Assembly: GCA_948144175.1 (NCBI GenBank)
Contig: CANXME010000213.1
Coordinates: 3,372,501 to 3,436,500 of the forward strand
Source: Closterium sp. NIES-65
Lineage: Eukaryota; Streptophyta; Zygnematophyceae; Desmidiales; Closteriaceae
Reading direction: 5' to 3'
Length of the DNA: 64,000 bases
The notes under the pieces are model-generated. The model had not been told where the DNA came from, did not search any database, and saw only the letters and a program-made list of their open reading frames with translations. Of this stretch, positions 20,753 to 32,240 are shown piece after piece (the first letter of the stretch is position 1; the number at the start of each line of letters is the position of its first letter). Position numbers and translations under genes: made by a program.

Positions 20753-22406
20753 GGAAGAATTTTTGGAGAAAGAGTGGGAAGGTGACAGCGGGTACAGGGT
20801 TCTTGCATTGCCCATGCTACAGCTGGGATCTCAGATTGGGGCTAATTGCTGTCAGTAAAATGCAGTAATCATTATTTTCTTTTACAGTCTGGAAAAACAC
20901 CAAATAATCAGATAAACCAGTGTAGCTCAAAACCAGCCAAAACTTTCAATTAGGATACTGGTGGTTGGCTGCAGTGGTAGGCTTCTAGTCACCATTATCC
21001 CTCTTCCTTCTTTCAGACGTCCTAGGCTTGAATGCCTCATGTACAGCTCTACGCACCCTTCATTTTCTGCGAATTTCTTGCGCCTCCAATATCGAACCAG
21101 TTTCGCAACCTGTTGATTCCACCCCTGTTTCAGAAATCGCCTGGTTTGACGTTGCGGTGACCCCTCCTCACATAGTTCAACGGCAGCCCACGTTCGATTC
21201 AAACAGAACAAATCAGAGAATAATCAGATTGGGACCTCGGATTAGCAGGAAAATGGCCGACTTGGGGCCTTGTGATTCGCGACCTCTACGAAGAAGGCCC
21301 GAAGCAACCCACAAGCCTAGGCAGCTAGGCCGAGCTCGCCAGGTCACCACCTGCTGGCTTGGGTTAGACGGATTTCGCTAGCATCCTGGTTCATGGGAGC
21401 AGCGACCGTCAGCCCATTCACAATGGGCAGTACAGATACCTCGGCGAAATAACCCAGAAATATACCTCTTAGCACGAAACTATTATCGCATTGGTAAAAT
21501 AATATAACCCACTCGGATGGCATAAAATTGGGGAGGCATCAACCCTAAACACATGCGACAAAGTGTTTAGGGTTGATGCCTCCCTGACCGGATGCATGCC
21601 CGTATGGGATTTATTGTTTTTGCAAGCTGTCCGTTGAGAAATCCGTCACCTTGTGTGGTCAGGTCTGACGGAGCGCGTGGGTGAGGCCCGAAATTGGTTA
21701 GAGACAGGTCCGGACCAGGCTCAACACATTGCGAAACACGAGGCCCCAAGTCGGCTACATTCCTAGAACTTTGGGGCCGCAATCTGAACATTTCCCCCAA
21801 CCAGAGACAAAACAACTGTACCATGTGAAGTGCGGTAAAGCACTGTACCCGCGTGTACGACGGTTCAGGGCAAGTGACAAAGGCTGGTCGCCCACACCCA
21901 CATGCAAGTCCCAGCCAACCAAATTTGTTCAGAGCACCTTTTGGGATGACCGTTGCTTTGCTCTGTTACCACACCGGAATACTGTAAGTGTCAAAACTCT
22001 ACACTGCACCTTAATAAAGCAGCAACCTTTTTCCTTCGCAATCCTCTCCACTCCACCAAAACTCGTTCTTTTGCGACATGTTTTGTGAACCTTTCTCAGA
22101 GCGAAGTACTTCTTCTATGGCAGTACGGCATGAATGCTCGCAGCCCAGTCCAAAAATTGCACTTCGCTAGGGAAGCAGTTTGCTTCTGAGGCTAGCCTCA
22201 GTCCTCGTATCTTGTGGGTGGTGTGGTGTGGTGTGGGTGGGTAGTTGGGGGAGAGCAGTGTCAGTGCGGCAGCCATCAACTCTGCCTCTTTTTCCCGCTA
22301 ATTAGGTTGGCGACGGGGGAGAGTTGTGCTGGGACGGATAGAACTGAGCAAGCATAGCATCTGGTTCTGTACTTAATTTCCGCGCTTCGCTGGCGAGCGC
22401 GCGCAG
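20753..22406. other. Intergenic between the membrane-protein paralogues, with foldback structure
   Basis: No gene is supported. The region holds an imperfect inverted repeat of 57 bp (21224-21280 against 21730-21786), about 70 percent matched without gaps and sharing GCCGACTTGGGGCCT. A perfect 21-bp hairpin sits near its middle (separate entry). This may be a foldback or MITE-like element; no clear target duplication was found. Confidence 0.45.
21531..21584. repeat. Dispersed perfect hairpin, 21-bp stem, copy 1
   Basis: Left arm 21531-21551 and right arm 21564-21584 pair perfectly around a 12-nt loop. The arm core is GAGGCATCAACCCTAAACA. The same arm sequence occurs twice more at 42.3-42.45 kb. 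The flank CTGACCGGATGC after this copy matches, in reverse complement, the flank before the 42.3-kb copy, so the conserved unit is longer than the stem. Confidence 0.92.
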
Positions 22407-24158
22407 ATGGCGCGCGCGCTTCGAGAACCGAGCCGACGCGGCCATGCTCTCAAGTGCCATTCCCCTTGCAGACGTTTCTCGCGTTCCGTTACCAACCGTC
22501 TCGATCTTATCATCTGCGCCGCTCTTGTCCTCTGCTCTTTCCATTCATCCCTCACTTGCCAAAGACACACTGTGCTCAGCGCCATTCCTTTCATCGCTAC
22601 CGCTGACGCCGCTGCCCCCCCTACCCCCGCTCCCGCCTCCGCAAACGCCTTCCGCGTCCGCTCCCTCCGCCCGTCATTCCCGCCTTCCGCGCGTCACTCG
22701 CACTCCTCCATCCCCGTCCGGAGTCTCCAGCGCGCCGTCGTTCCGCTTCCGCCGCACGTTCCCCCGCGCACGCCGTTCGAGCAGGTCGTGCGCGCGGTGC
22801 AGCCACTCGCCTTTAAAACCGCCGCTGCCATCCTCGCCGACCCGTCACAGCAGGGCAAGAACGGCTCCGTGAAACCCGCCGATGTTAGCGCCGCTGTTAG
22901 CGGACTCGTTGCGGAAGGGGTCGAGGTCCGCGTGGAGGTATGGCCGCTCGCCGTAGCGCAATTGGAGTTGCTCGAGTGGTTCGAGTTCAGCCTTCCGACC
23001 GTGACCGTTACTAGCCAGGTCCCTGCGGGCCGCGCGGGCCGAATCGACACTGTAGTGCTGATGTATATTAAAATATCCGCGCCAGACGCGGCCATTCCCA
23101 CGCCGGCTTCGTCCACGTGGCCGTTCAGCAACTCCTCGACCTCCTCCGGAGTTCCCGGCTCGTCGTCTTCTTCCGGCACCGCGAAGGCTTACCTTAAGCC
23201 GATGAGCTTCGTGTCGCCGCAAGTGGCGCTGCTGACTTACTCCGCATCTGTGCTCACGACCACGACCATCGCGGCAAGCGGAGGCGGAGGCGGAGGCGGA
23301 AGCGGGAGCGGAAGCAAGGGCGCAGGAGCGGGCGCCGCTCAAGTAGGCCCTGGAGGTCCTGGCGGAACTGGCGGCGGCGTGGGCGGAGGCGGAGGCTCTC
23401 AAGGCGGGGGGTTGCCTTCCGTCCTGCAGCCGCCGCTGATGCTGGCCGCAACTTCCGCGAAGAATCCTATCGTGGTGTATTTTTCCATGCCCATGGTAGA
23501 AGATTTAACCACGGGGGGGAACTATCAATGCGCGAATATCACTCCCAACGGTCAGGTGACTCAATACGAACAGATGGTAGGCACGGAATCTAGCAAGCCC
23601 GTGACGCTGTACGTGCCGTGCGCGGTGGGCGTCGTTACGAATAACTACCTCGCGCTTTGCTGGACCAGCACAAATATTGCCGCCCCGTCCCCTCCGGTTC
23701 TCGCTCCCCCGAGCCCACCGCCCCCGCCGTACGTCCCCCCGCCCCCGCCATCCCCGCCGGCGCCGCCTCCGCCGCCTCCCCCGAACTCGTCAGTCCCCGC
23801 GTGGAAGATCGCGGTGGGGGTGGTGGCGGGGCTGGTGGCGCTGCTGACGGCGGCGGGTCTCGCGGCGCTGGTGTACGTCCGCATGTCGCGGAAGCAGGGC
23901 AAGCAGGACGTGAATAAGGGCCGCGCCGCAGTTATTCAGGAGCTGCATAGAAAGAGCTCGCAGCAGTGGGCTTTAACTGCTATTCTCGGATGCGGTCCGA
24001 GCAGCGCACCCCTCTCGAGACCTCAAAGCAGAGGGGGGAGAGGCGCAGGGAGTAGTGGCAGCGGACGGGGAGCAGGAGCAGGGGTGATGAATGAAAATGG
24101 GGTGGTGAGAGGGGAAGGGATGGCTCCTTCAGGATCAGAAGTGGATGACACGCAGTGA
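22407..24158 (+). CDS. Pro-rich single-pass membrane protein, family member B, 583 aa
   Basis: This is the paralogue of the preceding gene; its function is not recognised. A hydrophobic N-terminal segment (about 33-50, LIICAALVLCSFHSSL) fits a signal peptide. The extracellular domain shares VRAVQPLAFKTAAA, VWPLAVAQL, VLMYIKIS and SSTWPF with member A. A Gly-rich insertion (about 288-340) is peculiar to this member. A Pro-rich stalk (about 430-463) precedes one transmembrane helix (about 466-491, IAVGVVAGLVALL...). The juxtamembrane tail reads KQDVNKGRAAVIQELH, again with GRAAV. The extracellular part keeps a few Cys. Same strand and order as member A suggest tandem duplication, but divergence outside the shared blocks is high, so it is not recent. 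A role at the wall-membrane interface is inference. Confidence 0.78.
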   Translation: MARALREPSRRGHALKCHSPCRRFSRSVTNRLDLIICAALVLCSFHSSLTCQRHTVLSAIPFIATADAAAPPTPAPASANAFRVRSLRPSFPPSARHSHSSIPVRSLQRAVVPLPPHVPPRTPFEQVVRAVQPLAFKTAAAILADPSQQGKNGSVKPADVSAAVSGLVAEGVEVRVEVWPLAVAQLELLEWFEFSLPTVTVTSQVPAGRAGRIDTVVLMYIKISAPDAAIPTPASSTWPFSNSSTSSGVPGSSSSSGTAKAYLKPMSFVSPQVALLTYSASVLTTTTIAASGGGGGGGSGSGSKGAGAGAAQVGPGGPGGTGGGVGGGGGSQGGGLPSVLQPPLMLAATSAKNPIVVYFSMPMVEDLTTGGNYQCANITPNGQVTQYEQMVGTESSKPVTLYVPCAVGVVTNNYLALCWTSTNIAAPSPPVLAPPSPPPPPYVPPPPPSPPAPPPPPPPNSSVPAWKIAVGVVAGLVALLTAAGLAALVYVRMSRKQGKQDVNKGRAAVIQELHRKSSQQWALTAILGCGPSSAPLSRPQSRGGRGAGSSGSGRGAGAGVMNENGVVRGEGMAPSGSEVDDTQ

Positions 24159-24763
24159 ATGGGGAAAAGGGACAGAGGGGACAGAGGGGACAGAGGGGAC
24201 AGGGGGCAGAATGGGGCAGAGGGGGCTGAAATCACCAGAGAGCAAGGATGGAGGAGCAGGGCAAAAGGAGGTGCAGCAGGCGAATGGAAAGGAAGGCAGG
24301 TGAGGCAGGGAGCAAGGGATGGAGGAGGGAGGTGGAGACGTGGAGCATGGTGGGGGGAGGGGACGATTATGTAGAGTTGTGTAAGGAAAGAGCCGAGCTT
24401 CAGCCAACGGGAGAGGGTGTGGTCTGGTGCAGAGGAGTGGACTTGAGCTGTGGTACCTATTTGCTTGAAAGGCAGGGTATTGGAGAGAGAGCTAGAGTGA
24501 GAGGAGGGCCGGGGGGGCGAGGGGCATGGACAATATTTAATGGTGAACTTAGTGGTACTGGTATTTGAGGTGGATGGGTACGACACAAATAATGTACGGA
24601 TTGGTGAGGTGAGGATGAACTCTTTAAGGGATGGCTTTTGTGAGATGGGAAGCTTATTTTTCACTGGGCGAGCAGTGTGTGTCACATGGTGTAATGGGTA
24701 CTATTTGGAGGCCTACTTATGATACCGGTAACTATGCATGCATCGCCTTCATTGTGGTAGGTG
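24159..24763. other. Purine-rich intergenic stretch before the Copia element
   Basis: No gene is supported. It begins with a short (GGGGACAGA)n array (about 24168-24206) directly after the stop of member B, and continues as G-rich low-complexity DNA that is probably 3' UTR and spacer. Confidence 0.5.
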
Positions 24764-27700
24764 TGTCTTAAATGTTGTAGCCTGTAGTGAGGTTTGTCTT
24801 AGGGGGTACAGAAGTTAGGGTTTGTTATATGTACCCCAACCAACATCAATGGCATCATCATTCCTCATTTTGACATGGTATCAGCTAGGTTAGGATCCTG
24901 TGGGATCCCGTTCCTCCGTTCTCCGTTCGTCCCTCCCGAGCCTGATCCTACCTCTCGTTCGTACCGGTTCCGTTGTTACCGCGCCTAGTACTGAGCCTAG
25001 CGCCCTCTCCCCCGTCGCTTAGCGCCCTTTCTCCCCGTCGCCTACCGCCCTTTCCCCCCCCCCCCCCCGTTGCGTCGCGCCCTTTCCCCCCCGTCGCCTA
25101 GCGCTCTTTCCCCCCGTCGCGTCGCGCCCGTTCCCCCCGTCACGTCGTGCCCGCCCTTTCCCCCCCGTCCCGTCGCCCTGTCCCGTCGCGTCGCCCTGCC
25201 CCGTCCCGTCGCCCTGCCCCGTCGCGTCGCCCTGCCCCGTCCCGTCACCCTGCCCCGTCGCGTTGCCCTGCCCCGTCGCGTCGCCCTGCCCCGTCCCGTC
25301 ACCCTGCCCCGTCCCGTCACCCTGCCCCGTCGCGTTGCCCTGCCCCGTCGCGTCGCCCTGCCCCGTCCCGTCACCCTGCCCCATCGCGCCGCCCTGCCCC
25401 GTCGCGTCGCCCTGTCCCGTCCCTACGCCCTGGCCCGTCGCCCTACCCTACGCCCTGGCCCGTCGCCCTACCCTACGTCCTAGCCCGTCGCCCTACCCTA
25501 CGCCCTGGCCCGTCGCCCTAGCCCGCTCTTCCGCTGCGACTGAGTCCCCTTCCCACCTGAACCCTAATTTGCCTCTTCTCCCCGGTTGTTACTCGCCTGT
25601 TCGTTCGCGTTAGTTCTCACTATGGCGACTCCGCGAGTTCTTCGTTTCGACGCTGACGGTAGACCACTTGACTTTTCCGTCTGGCTTCTTCGCGCTCGCC
25701 GTCTGTTAGAGAGTCAGGTCCAGGGGGGCGAGACCCTCTGGTCGCACGCTACTGGTGACCTCCCCGAGCCCCCCGAGCCTACAGCTTTAGGCTCTGCCCC
25801 TGACGACGCTGCTACGGCTCGCTTTGCCCGTCAGCGCGCTGACCGGACGGCTTGGACGTCGCGTGACGCTGCGGCCTGCATCGCACTCAGCAGCCTCCTC
25901 CCTGAGTCAGAGGAGGTCCACTTTACTCAGGTTCGCACCGCTGCTGCGTACCTCACTGCGATTAAGGCCCGCTACTCTACTCCCGCTACTGTCTCTCTTG
26001 GCCGTCTTTTCCTCCCGTTCCTGTTTCCTGATCTCGCCTCGTTTGAGCGCTCTGCTGACTTGATCGCTCACCTCCGCTCGCTCGACGCTAGTTACCGCGC
26101 TGCTTGCACTGAGGCACAGCTTGCACTGCTTCCTCCCCCCATGGCGATTACTGTCTATTTCATCGCCACTAGCCTCCCTGACCGCCTAGCCTCCGTTCGT
26201 GACGCGCTTCTGCTGAAGCACCCTAGTGAGCTGACTATCGAGGTCCTTGAGTCTGCACTCAAGGACGTCGAGAGCAACCTTCGCTCGGTAGCTGCCGCCT
26301 CTGGTACTGTGTCCCCCCCACTCTTCCACGGGTGCACAGTCCCGCAGTTACCCACCTTCACTGCCTCTCTCGCCACTGCCGCTACTGACGCGACTGCGGC
26401 TGCTGTTACGACTGCGTCGCGGTCCCGCGGCAAGGGGGGCAAGAAAGGTAGTTCTGGTGGAGGTGGAGGTGGAGGTAGCGGAGGTAGTGGGGGTGCTGTT
26501 GCGACTGGCGGTGGTGGGAGTGCAGCGTCTGGAGAGACCCCTCGTGCAGCGGCTGGTGACTCCACTGCGCCTGCTGGTGGCGGCGACCCCCGAGCTCGTC
26601 AGTCGCCTCCTGTACTGCCGGCCCCGCTAGGTGGAGCAGCGGCGTGGTACCAGGCTCAGCGTCAGCAGCACCTTCAGCAGCAGCAGCAGCCCCTTTCCTC
26701 CCGCCAGCCTCAGCAGCAGCAGCGTCAGCAGCTGGCTCCGGGGTCGGGGCTGCGTCAGCCCCAGCGCGGTGCTTCTTACCCTCCCTGCACCTATCAGGTT
26801 CTGACAGGTCCTCGTCGGGGCCACCCTTGTGGCCGCTTTCACCCCCCTGGTCAGTGCTTTGCTCAGCTCACTGACACGGTCCGGTTGGCCTACGGGGTTG
26901 GCGGTCCTGCTCTTGACTGGCTTCCTCTGGTTCAGCGCTACGGCTCCGCTCTGTGGGGCATGTCTGCTGAGCAGTTAGTTGATCTGATTGGTGCTCCTCA
27001 TGCTATGTATGCTGTTGTTGACTCTAGTGTTTCTGACTCTGTTTACTCTGGTGTTGTTAGCTTAGGTGCTAGTCTTGCTCAGTTGCCTGTTGCTAGTGTA
27101 GGTTCTTGTGTAGACTCTAGACCAGCGAGTACCTCAGAGGACGCTTCGCTGTCGTTCACGCTGGACTCTGGAGCCTCACACTGCTTCTTCCGGGACAGCA
27201 CGACACTTACACCACTTCCTGCGCCTGTTTCTGTGGCTTTGGCTGATCCCACTACGGGACCAGTCACTGCACGTCACACTACCACTTTACCGTGTCCTGC
27301 TGCTCCCTCCGGGTCTCTCACTGGGTTTCACGTCCCCTCGTTCTCCCGGAACTTGGTGGGCGTGCGACCCCTCGTGAGTCAGCACGTGGGTGTGTGGTTT
27401 GAGCCTTCTGGAGAGACTGCGGTGTGTGTTGACGGAGACTCTTACCAGCCTCTTGCTACCTTTACTGCTGAGCCGGGCTCAGGTCTCTACACTCTTCACA
27501 CTGGCCCGCGTGCGCCGCAGCAGCAGCCGCCCCTACTGCCACTGCCCCCGGTTCCCCCCCCCGTTCGGGTCCCCGCGTCTCACCAGGTTGCTTCGTCCCC
27601 CCAGGTGTCTGTGTCGTGTCAGGTTCCTACGTCTGCTCCAGTTGCTGCGTCGTGCTCCTGCCGGTCGCTTGCCCACCCCACCGTTCTGTGGCACCACCGG

Positions 27701-30700
27701 ATGGGGCACCCGTCCCTTCCTCGTCTGCGCGCTATGTCTAGTCAGCGTCTTGTCCTAGGCCTCCCACATGTCTTGCCGTCGCTGCCGCCTTCGCTTGCGC
27801 CGCCGTGTCGTCCCTGCGTCGAGGGTCGGCTGCGCGCCGCCCCTCACTCCTCCTCCCTTCGTCCGGCCACCGAGCCTTTTGAGACGCTTCACTTGGACGT
27901 CTGGGGCCCCGCCCCTCGTCTAGGCCCTGAGCGTGAGCGCTACTTTCTGGTGGTCGTTGACGACTTCTCCCGCTACACCACAGTGTTCCCTCTGGCGAAG
28001 AAGTCTGAGGTGACTTCTACGCTGATCAGGTGGTTGCTCACCACCGAGGACACTCGTGGTCGTCGTGTGAGCTGCCTCCACTCCGACCGTGGGGGTGAGT
28101 TTCGCTCCGGCATTCTCGCTGGATTCTGTCGCGAGCAGGGCATTCGTCAGTCCTGGACGCTTCCAGAGTCCCCACAGCAGAATGGGGTTGCTGAGCGCCG
28201 CATAGGCCTGGTCATGGAGATCGCCCGCACCTCCCTGACTCACGCCTGTGCCCCCCATTTTCTGTGGCCCTACGCGGTCAGGTACGCCGCGCACCAGCTG
28301 AACCTCTGGCCACGTGTCTCTCGACCAGAGGTTTCACCGACCAGTCTTTGGACAGGGTCCCCTGGTGTTGCGTCGCGGTTTCGTGTCTGGGGGTGCTTGG
28401 CTCTTGTCCGCGACACCTCCGCGGACAAGCTCTCGCCTCGTGCCGTCCCCTGTGTCTTCCTTGGTTTCCCTGAGGACTCCTCTGACTTCACCTTTTACCA
28501 CCCTCCCTCTCACCGGTTCTTTGACTCCCGTGACGTCCGTTTCGAGGAGTCCACTCCGTACTACGTCAGGTACCCCAATCGAGGTCTCCAGGTTCCTCCT
28601 CCCCCCCTCTTCCCGACTGCCGCTCCCCCTCCTGTTCCCCCGGTACAGCCTCCCCCCCCTGGTCCAGCCCCGTCGGGTGTGTCCCAGGCTACCCTTCCTC
28701 CTTCGGTAGCCTCTCCGGTACAGCCTCCCTCCCCACAGTCCTCCTCGCAGCGTGCCGCAGGTGCTAGCTCTCGAGAGGTTGGTGCTGCGCCTGTTCCTGT
28801 ACCGGTTTCTGGTTCTGGGGGTGGTGGAGTTGGAGCTGGAGTTGGAGCTGGAGTTGGAGCTGGAGTTGGCACTGGAGTTTCTGGTTCTGGGGGTGCTGGG
28901 GTTGGAGCTGGAGTTGGAGCTGGAGTTTCTGGTTCTGGAGTTGGAGCTGACCCGGTGGGTGCAGAGGACTCTTGTCGTCCGGGAGCTAATGCTGGTCGCG
29001 CGGACACTGGGGGTGAGAGTGCGCCTCCTTCGGGTTCTGGTGAGCCTGGGTCTAGAGCTGGTGTTAGTGCTGCCTCTGGGGGTGGTGCGCCTGGTTCTTC
29101 GGGGGTGGACTCTGGAGCTACCGCTGCTTCGGACACTACTCCGCCCCCCCACCCCTACCCGACTAGGCACCAGGCTCGTGTTCGCCGTGCCCGTGACGAG
29201 CAGCTGGCGTTGGAGAGAGAGGAGAGGGAGTTACAGCGGCTGGAGGAGCAGCAGCAGCAGCTGGAGCCGCAGGAGCAGCAGCAGCAGCAGCAGCAGCTGG
29301 ACCCGCAGGAGCAGCAGTCCCAGCAGCAGCCGCTTCCGCAGCAGCAGCAGTCGCAGCAGCAGCAGCAGCAGCCACTTCCTCCTCCTGTCTCGGGTCTTCG
29401 GACCCTTGGTCTCCCCTCCCCTTCTCCTCCCTCCTCCGCCTCTCCTCCTGTCTACGGTCCCACGTTTCCTCCTCCTGACTCCTCCCCCGCTGTTTTCCCC
29501 AGTTCTCCGCCTTTGTCCTCTCCTCCTCCGTCTTGTTCTTGGGCTACTCGTCGCTCCCCTCGTGCTCGTCCCTCGTCTCCTGTTCCCTTCACTGACCTTC
29601 GTACTACCTTCCTTCTTTCTAGTCCACCTCGTCCGACTCAGTCTGTGCTTCCGTCTCCTCCTGAGTCGGCCCTCACTGTGTCGCTCCCTACTCCTGTCAC
29701 TGACTACTACCGCACGTACCGTCCTGTTCTCTCTCGTGTTCTCGCCTCTCTTGTTACTCACCCTCGTGCCTCTGTGTCCTCTGTGTCCGCTCTTACTGCC
29801 GCAGTTACTGACTTTGCCTCTACCCGCCGCCTTGACTACGCCACCACGCTTGTGGCTGCTCCTTCTACCAGTCCTCTGGCCGTCGGGGGTGTGTCTGCCC
29901 TTGGCTGTGACGCCCTAGAGGACAGGCAGTTTGAGCTAGAGTTCCTGGCGGCCGCTTCCCCTCATCTCTGTGCCATGCTCCTCGCCCCTGAGGGTGACCC
30001 CGACGCCCTTGACATTCCGACTCCTCGCACTTACGCTGAGGCAGTGTCAGGGCCTTGGGCCTCTCAGTGGAGAGCTGCCATGGACGCAGAGATGGCTTCC
30101 TACAGATCCACAGGCACCTACGTCGATGAGGTTCCCCGCCCTGGGGCGAACGTAGTCGACGGCATGTGGATCTACAGGGTGAAGCGGCCACTGGGATCTC
30201 CCCCGGTCTTCAAGGCGCGCTACGTGGCTAGAGGTTTCAGTCAGCGTGAGGGAGTTGACTTCTTTCAGACCTTCGCACCTACCCCGAAGATGACCACTCT
30301 TCGGGTGTTACTACACGTAGCAGCATAGAGAGACTACGAGTTACACTCTCTCGACTTCTCCACTGCTTTCCTTCAGGGCAGCCTACACGAGGAGGTCTGG
30401 TAGCGTCGTCCCTCGGCCTTCACTGGCACCTTCCCTCTTGGGACCCAGTGGAGGCTGAGGCGACCTGTTTACGGTCTTCGCCAGGCCCCTCGTGAGTGGC
30501 ACGACACTCTGCGTTCTACCCTCTCTGACCTTGGGTTCCAGCCGTCTTCTGCCGACCCGTCGCTGTTCGTTCGTCGTGGCTCCACACCGTTCTTTGTTCT
30601 GGTTTACGTCGACGACCTCGTTTTCGCCACTCCGGACAGGGTTGCTTTGGCAGACGTGAAGTCCGAACTGCAGAAGAGACACACGTGCACTGATCTTGGT

Positions 30701-31897
30701 GAGCTGCGCCACTACCTTGGCCTGCAGATCACCAGGGACAGAGCCGCTCGCACCATTACACTCTCACAGTCACACATGGTGCAGCAGGTCCTTCAGCGGT
30801 TCGGGCTTCAGCACTCCACCGTACAGCGCACTCCTCTCGCTGTTGACCACAGACTCACTGGTCCCTTTCCTGACGAGCCGTTTGAGCCTAGTGGTCCCTA
30901 CGCAGAGCTTGTGGGTTGCCTCATGTACATGATGACTTGTACTCGCCCGGACCTCGCCTTCCCTCTCAGCATCCTTGCGCGCTTTGTTGCGCCAGGGAGA
31001 CACCGTCCTGTTCACTGGACGGCAGCTGTGAGGGTGGCGAAGTACCTAGCGACTACATCAGGCGTGGGGCTAGTTCTTGGAGGGCAGCAGTCTGTCGTAC
31101 TCACTGGTCACTGTGACTCCTCTTACGCTGACGACGCTGAGACTCACAGGTCTACTCAGGGGTACTGTTTCAGTCTGGGTTCTGGAGCTGTTTCCTGGCG
31201 TTCCACGCGCTCCTCTTCTGTCTCGACCTCTACAGCTGAGGCTGAGATTTACGCTGGTGCCATGGCGGCACAGGAGTTGCGTTGGTTGACCTTCTTGCTC
31301 GCCGACCTTGGTGAGCGGCCGAGCTCTGCACCGACCTTGTTCACTGACAACAAGGCGTCGATCCTCCTCTGTCGTGAGCCGCGACTGGAGAGCAGAGTGA
31401 AGCACATTCACGTCAGGTACTTTCTTCTGCGAGAGTTGCAGAGACGTGGACAGGCTCGCTTCGAGTTTGTGGAGTCCGAGGCCAACACTGCAGACATCTT
31501 CACCAAGGCGCTTCCGCCTCGTGACCACCAGAGGTGTTGTGTGCAGTTAGGCCTTGTTGACACAGGTTCTAGTCATGTGTAGGCTTGCGTTTATTGCCTG
31601 CTTTGTCTGTACTCTTGCTATATATACTTGTGATCTCTTGGACTGGCCTTGTGGCCACTGTTGCTTGTGCTCAGAGAGTGTGGTGACGTTGTGATCCACC
31701 CTGAGCTTTGTTTTCTTTTGGACTGGTCTTGTGACCGTACTCTTTTTTTTATTTTGCTAGACACCCCTCACTTAGGCTATGGGGGTGTGTCAAATGTTGT
31801 AGCCTGTAGTGAGGTTTGTCTTAGGGGGTACAGAAGTTAGGGTTTGTTATATGTACCCCAACCAACATCAATGGCATCATCATTCCTCATTTTGACA
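24764..31897 (+). mobile_element. Copia LTR retrotransposon, near full length
   Basis: LTRs of about 110-112 bp lie at 24764-24875 and 31788-31897. They share the variant GGCATCATCATTCC that distinguishes this copy from the one at 2145. TGGTATCAG follows the left LTR as primer-binding site, then a GC-rich leader with tandem repeats (about 25010-25525). One polyprotein starts at 25622 (MATPRVLRFDADGRPLDF). In order it shows gag, a Gly-rich linker, protease (FTLDSGASHCFF), the GAG-pre-integrase His/Cys region (WHHRMGHPS), the integrase core, Gln- and Pro-rich linkers, reverse transcriptase (YVDDLVF) and RNase H. The coding part is broken in about two places. LTR similarity and near-identity to the first element point to recent activity. 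Target duplication is not clean. Confidence 0.93.
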
Positions 31898-32240
31898 GCG
31901 TGCTGTTTGTTAACAATGACGGGTCGATTCACAATTCATCAGCGACGTCAGCGCGTTTCATGCTGGCAAATTAAAAATTCAGCACTGGTCGCTGAAAGTC
32001 GACTCTCGTTTCGGACACAATACATTTTATGTCGTTTTCGTTTGTCACCAAGTGATTGAGACACTTGTGTCCCTACAGGAATGTCCCCTGAGGTCAAAAT
32101 TGCGTTGTAACTTGGGCATACATTATATTCACCTTACAGCATAGCGGTGTCTCATGAACACTCACATATATACAACCTTCCTACTCGGCACGAGAAGTTC
32201 TCAAGGGCGAAGCAGTAGAACTGGGCGCAGGGTGCGAATC
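31898..32240. other. Spacer and probable 3' UTR of the coiled-coil gene
   Basis: No gene is seen. The stretch lies between the Copia 3' LTR and the stop codon of the minus-strand gene and should include that gene's 3' UTR and poly(A) site. Confidence 0.5.

Noticed and set aside
20023-20808. Long minus-strand frame opposite membrane protein A
   Set aside because: It is antisense to a well-supported plus-strand gene and mirrors its Pro-rich codons as Gly/Ser repeats.
21531-21584. Interstitial telomere repeat (CCCTAAA)
   Set aside because: Only one CCCTAAA unit occurs per arm, set in a longer non-telomeric palindrome. There is no tandem telomere array.
22845-23402. Minus-strand frame opposite membrane protein B
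   Set aside because: It is a composition shadow of the GC-rich coding strand with no domain or context.
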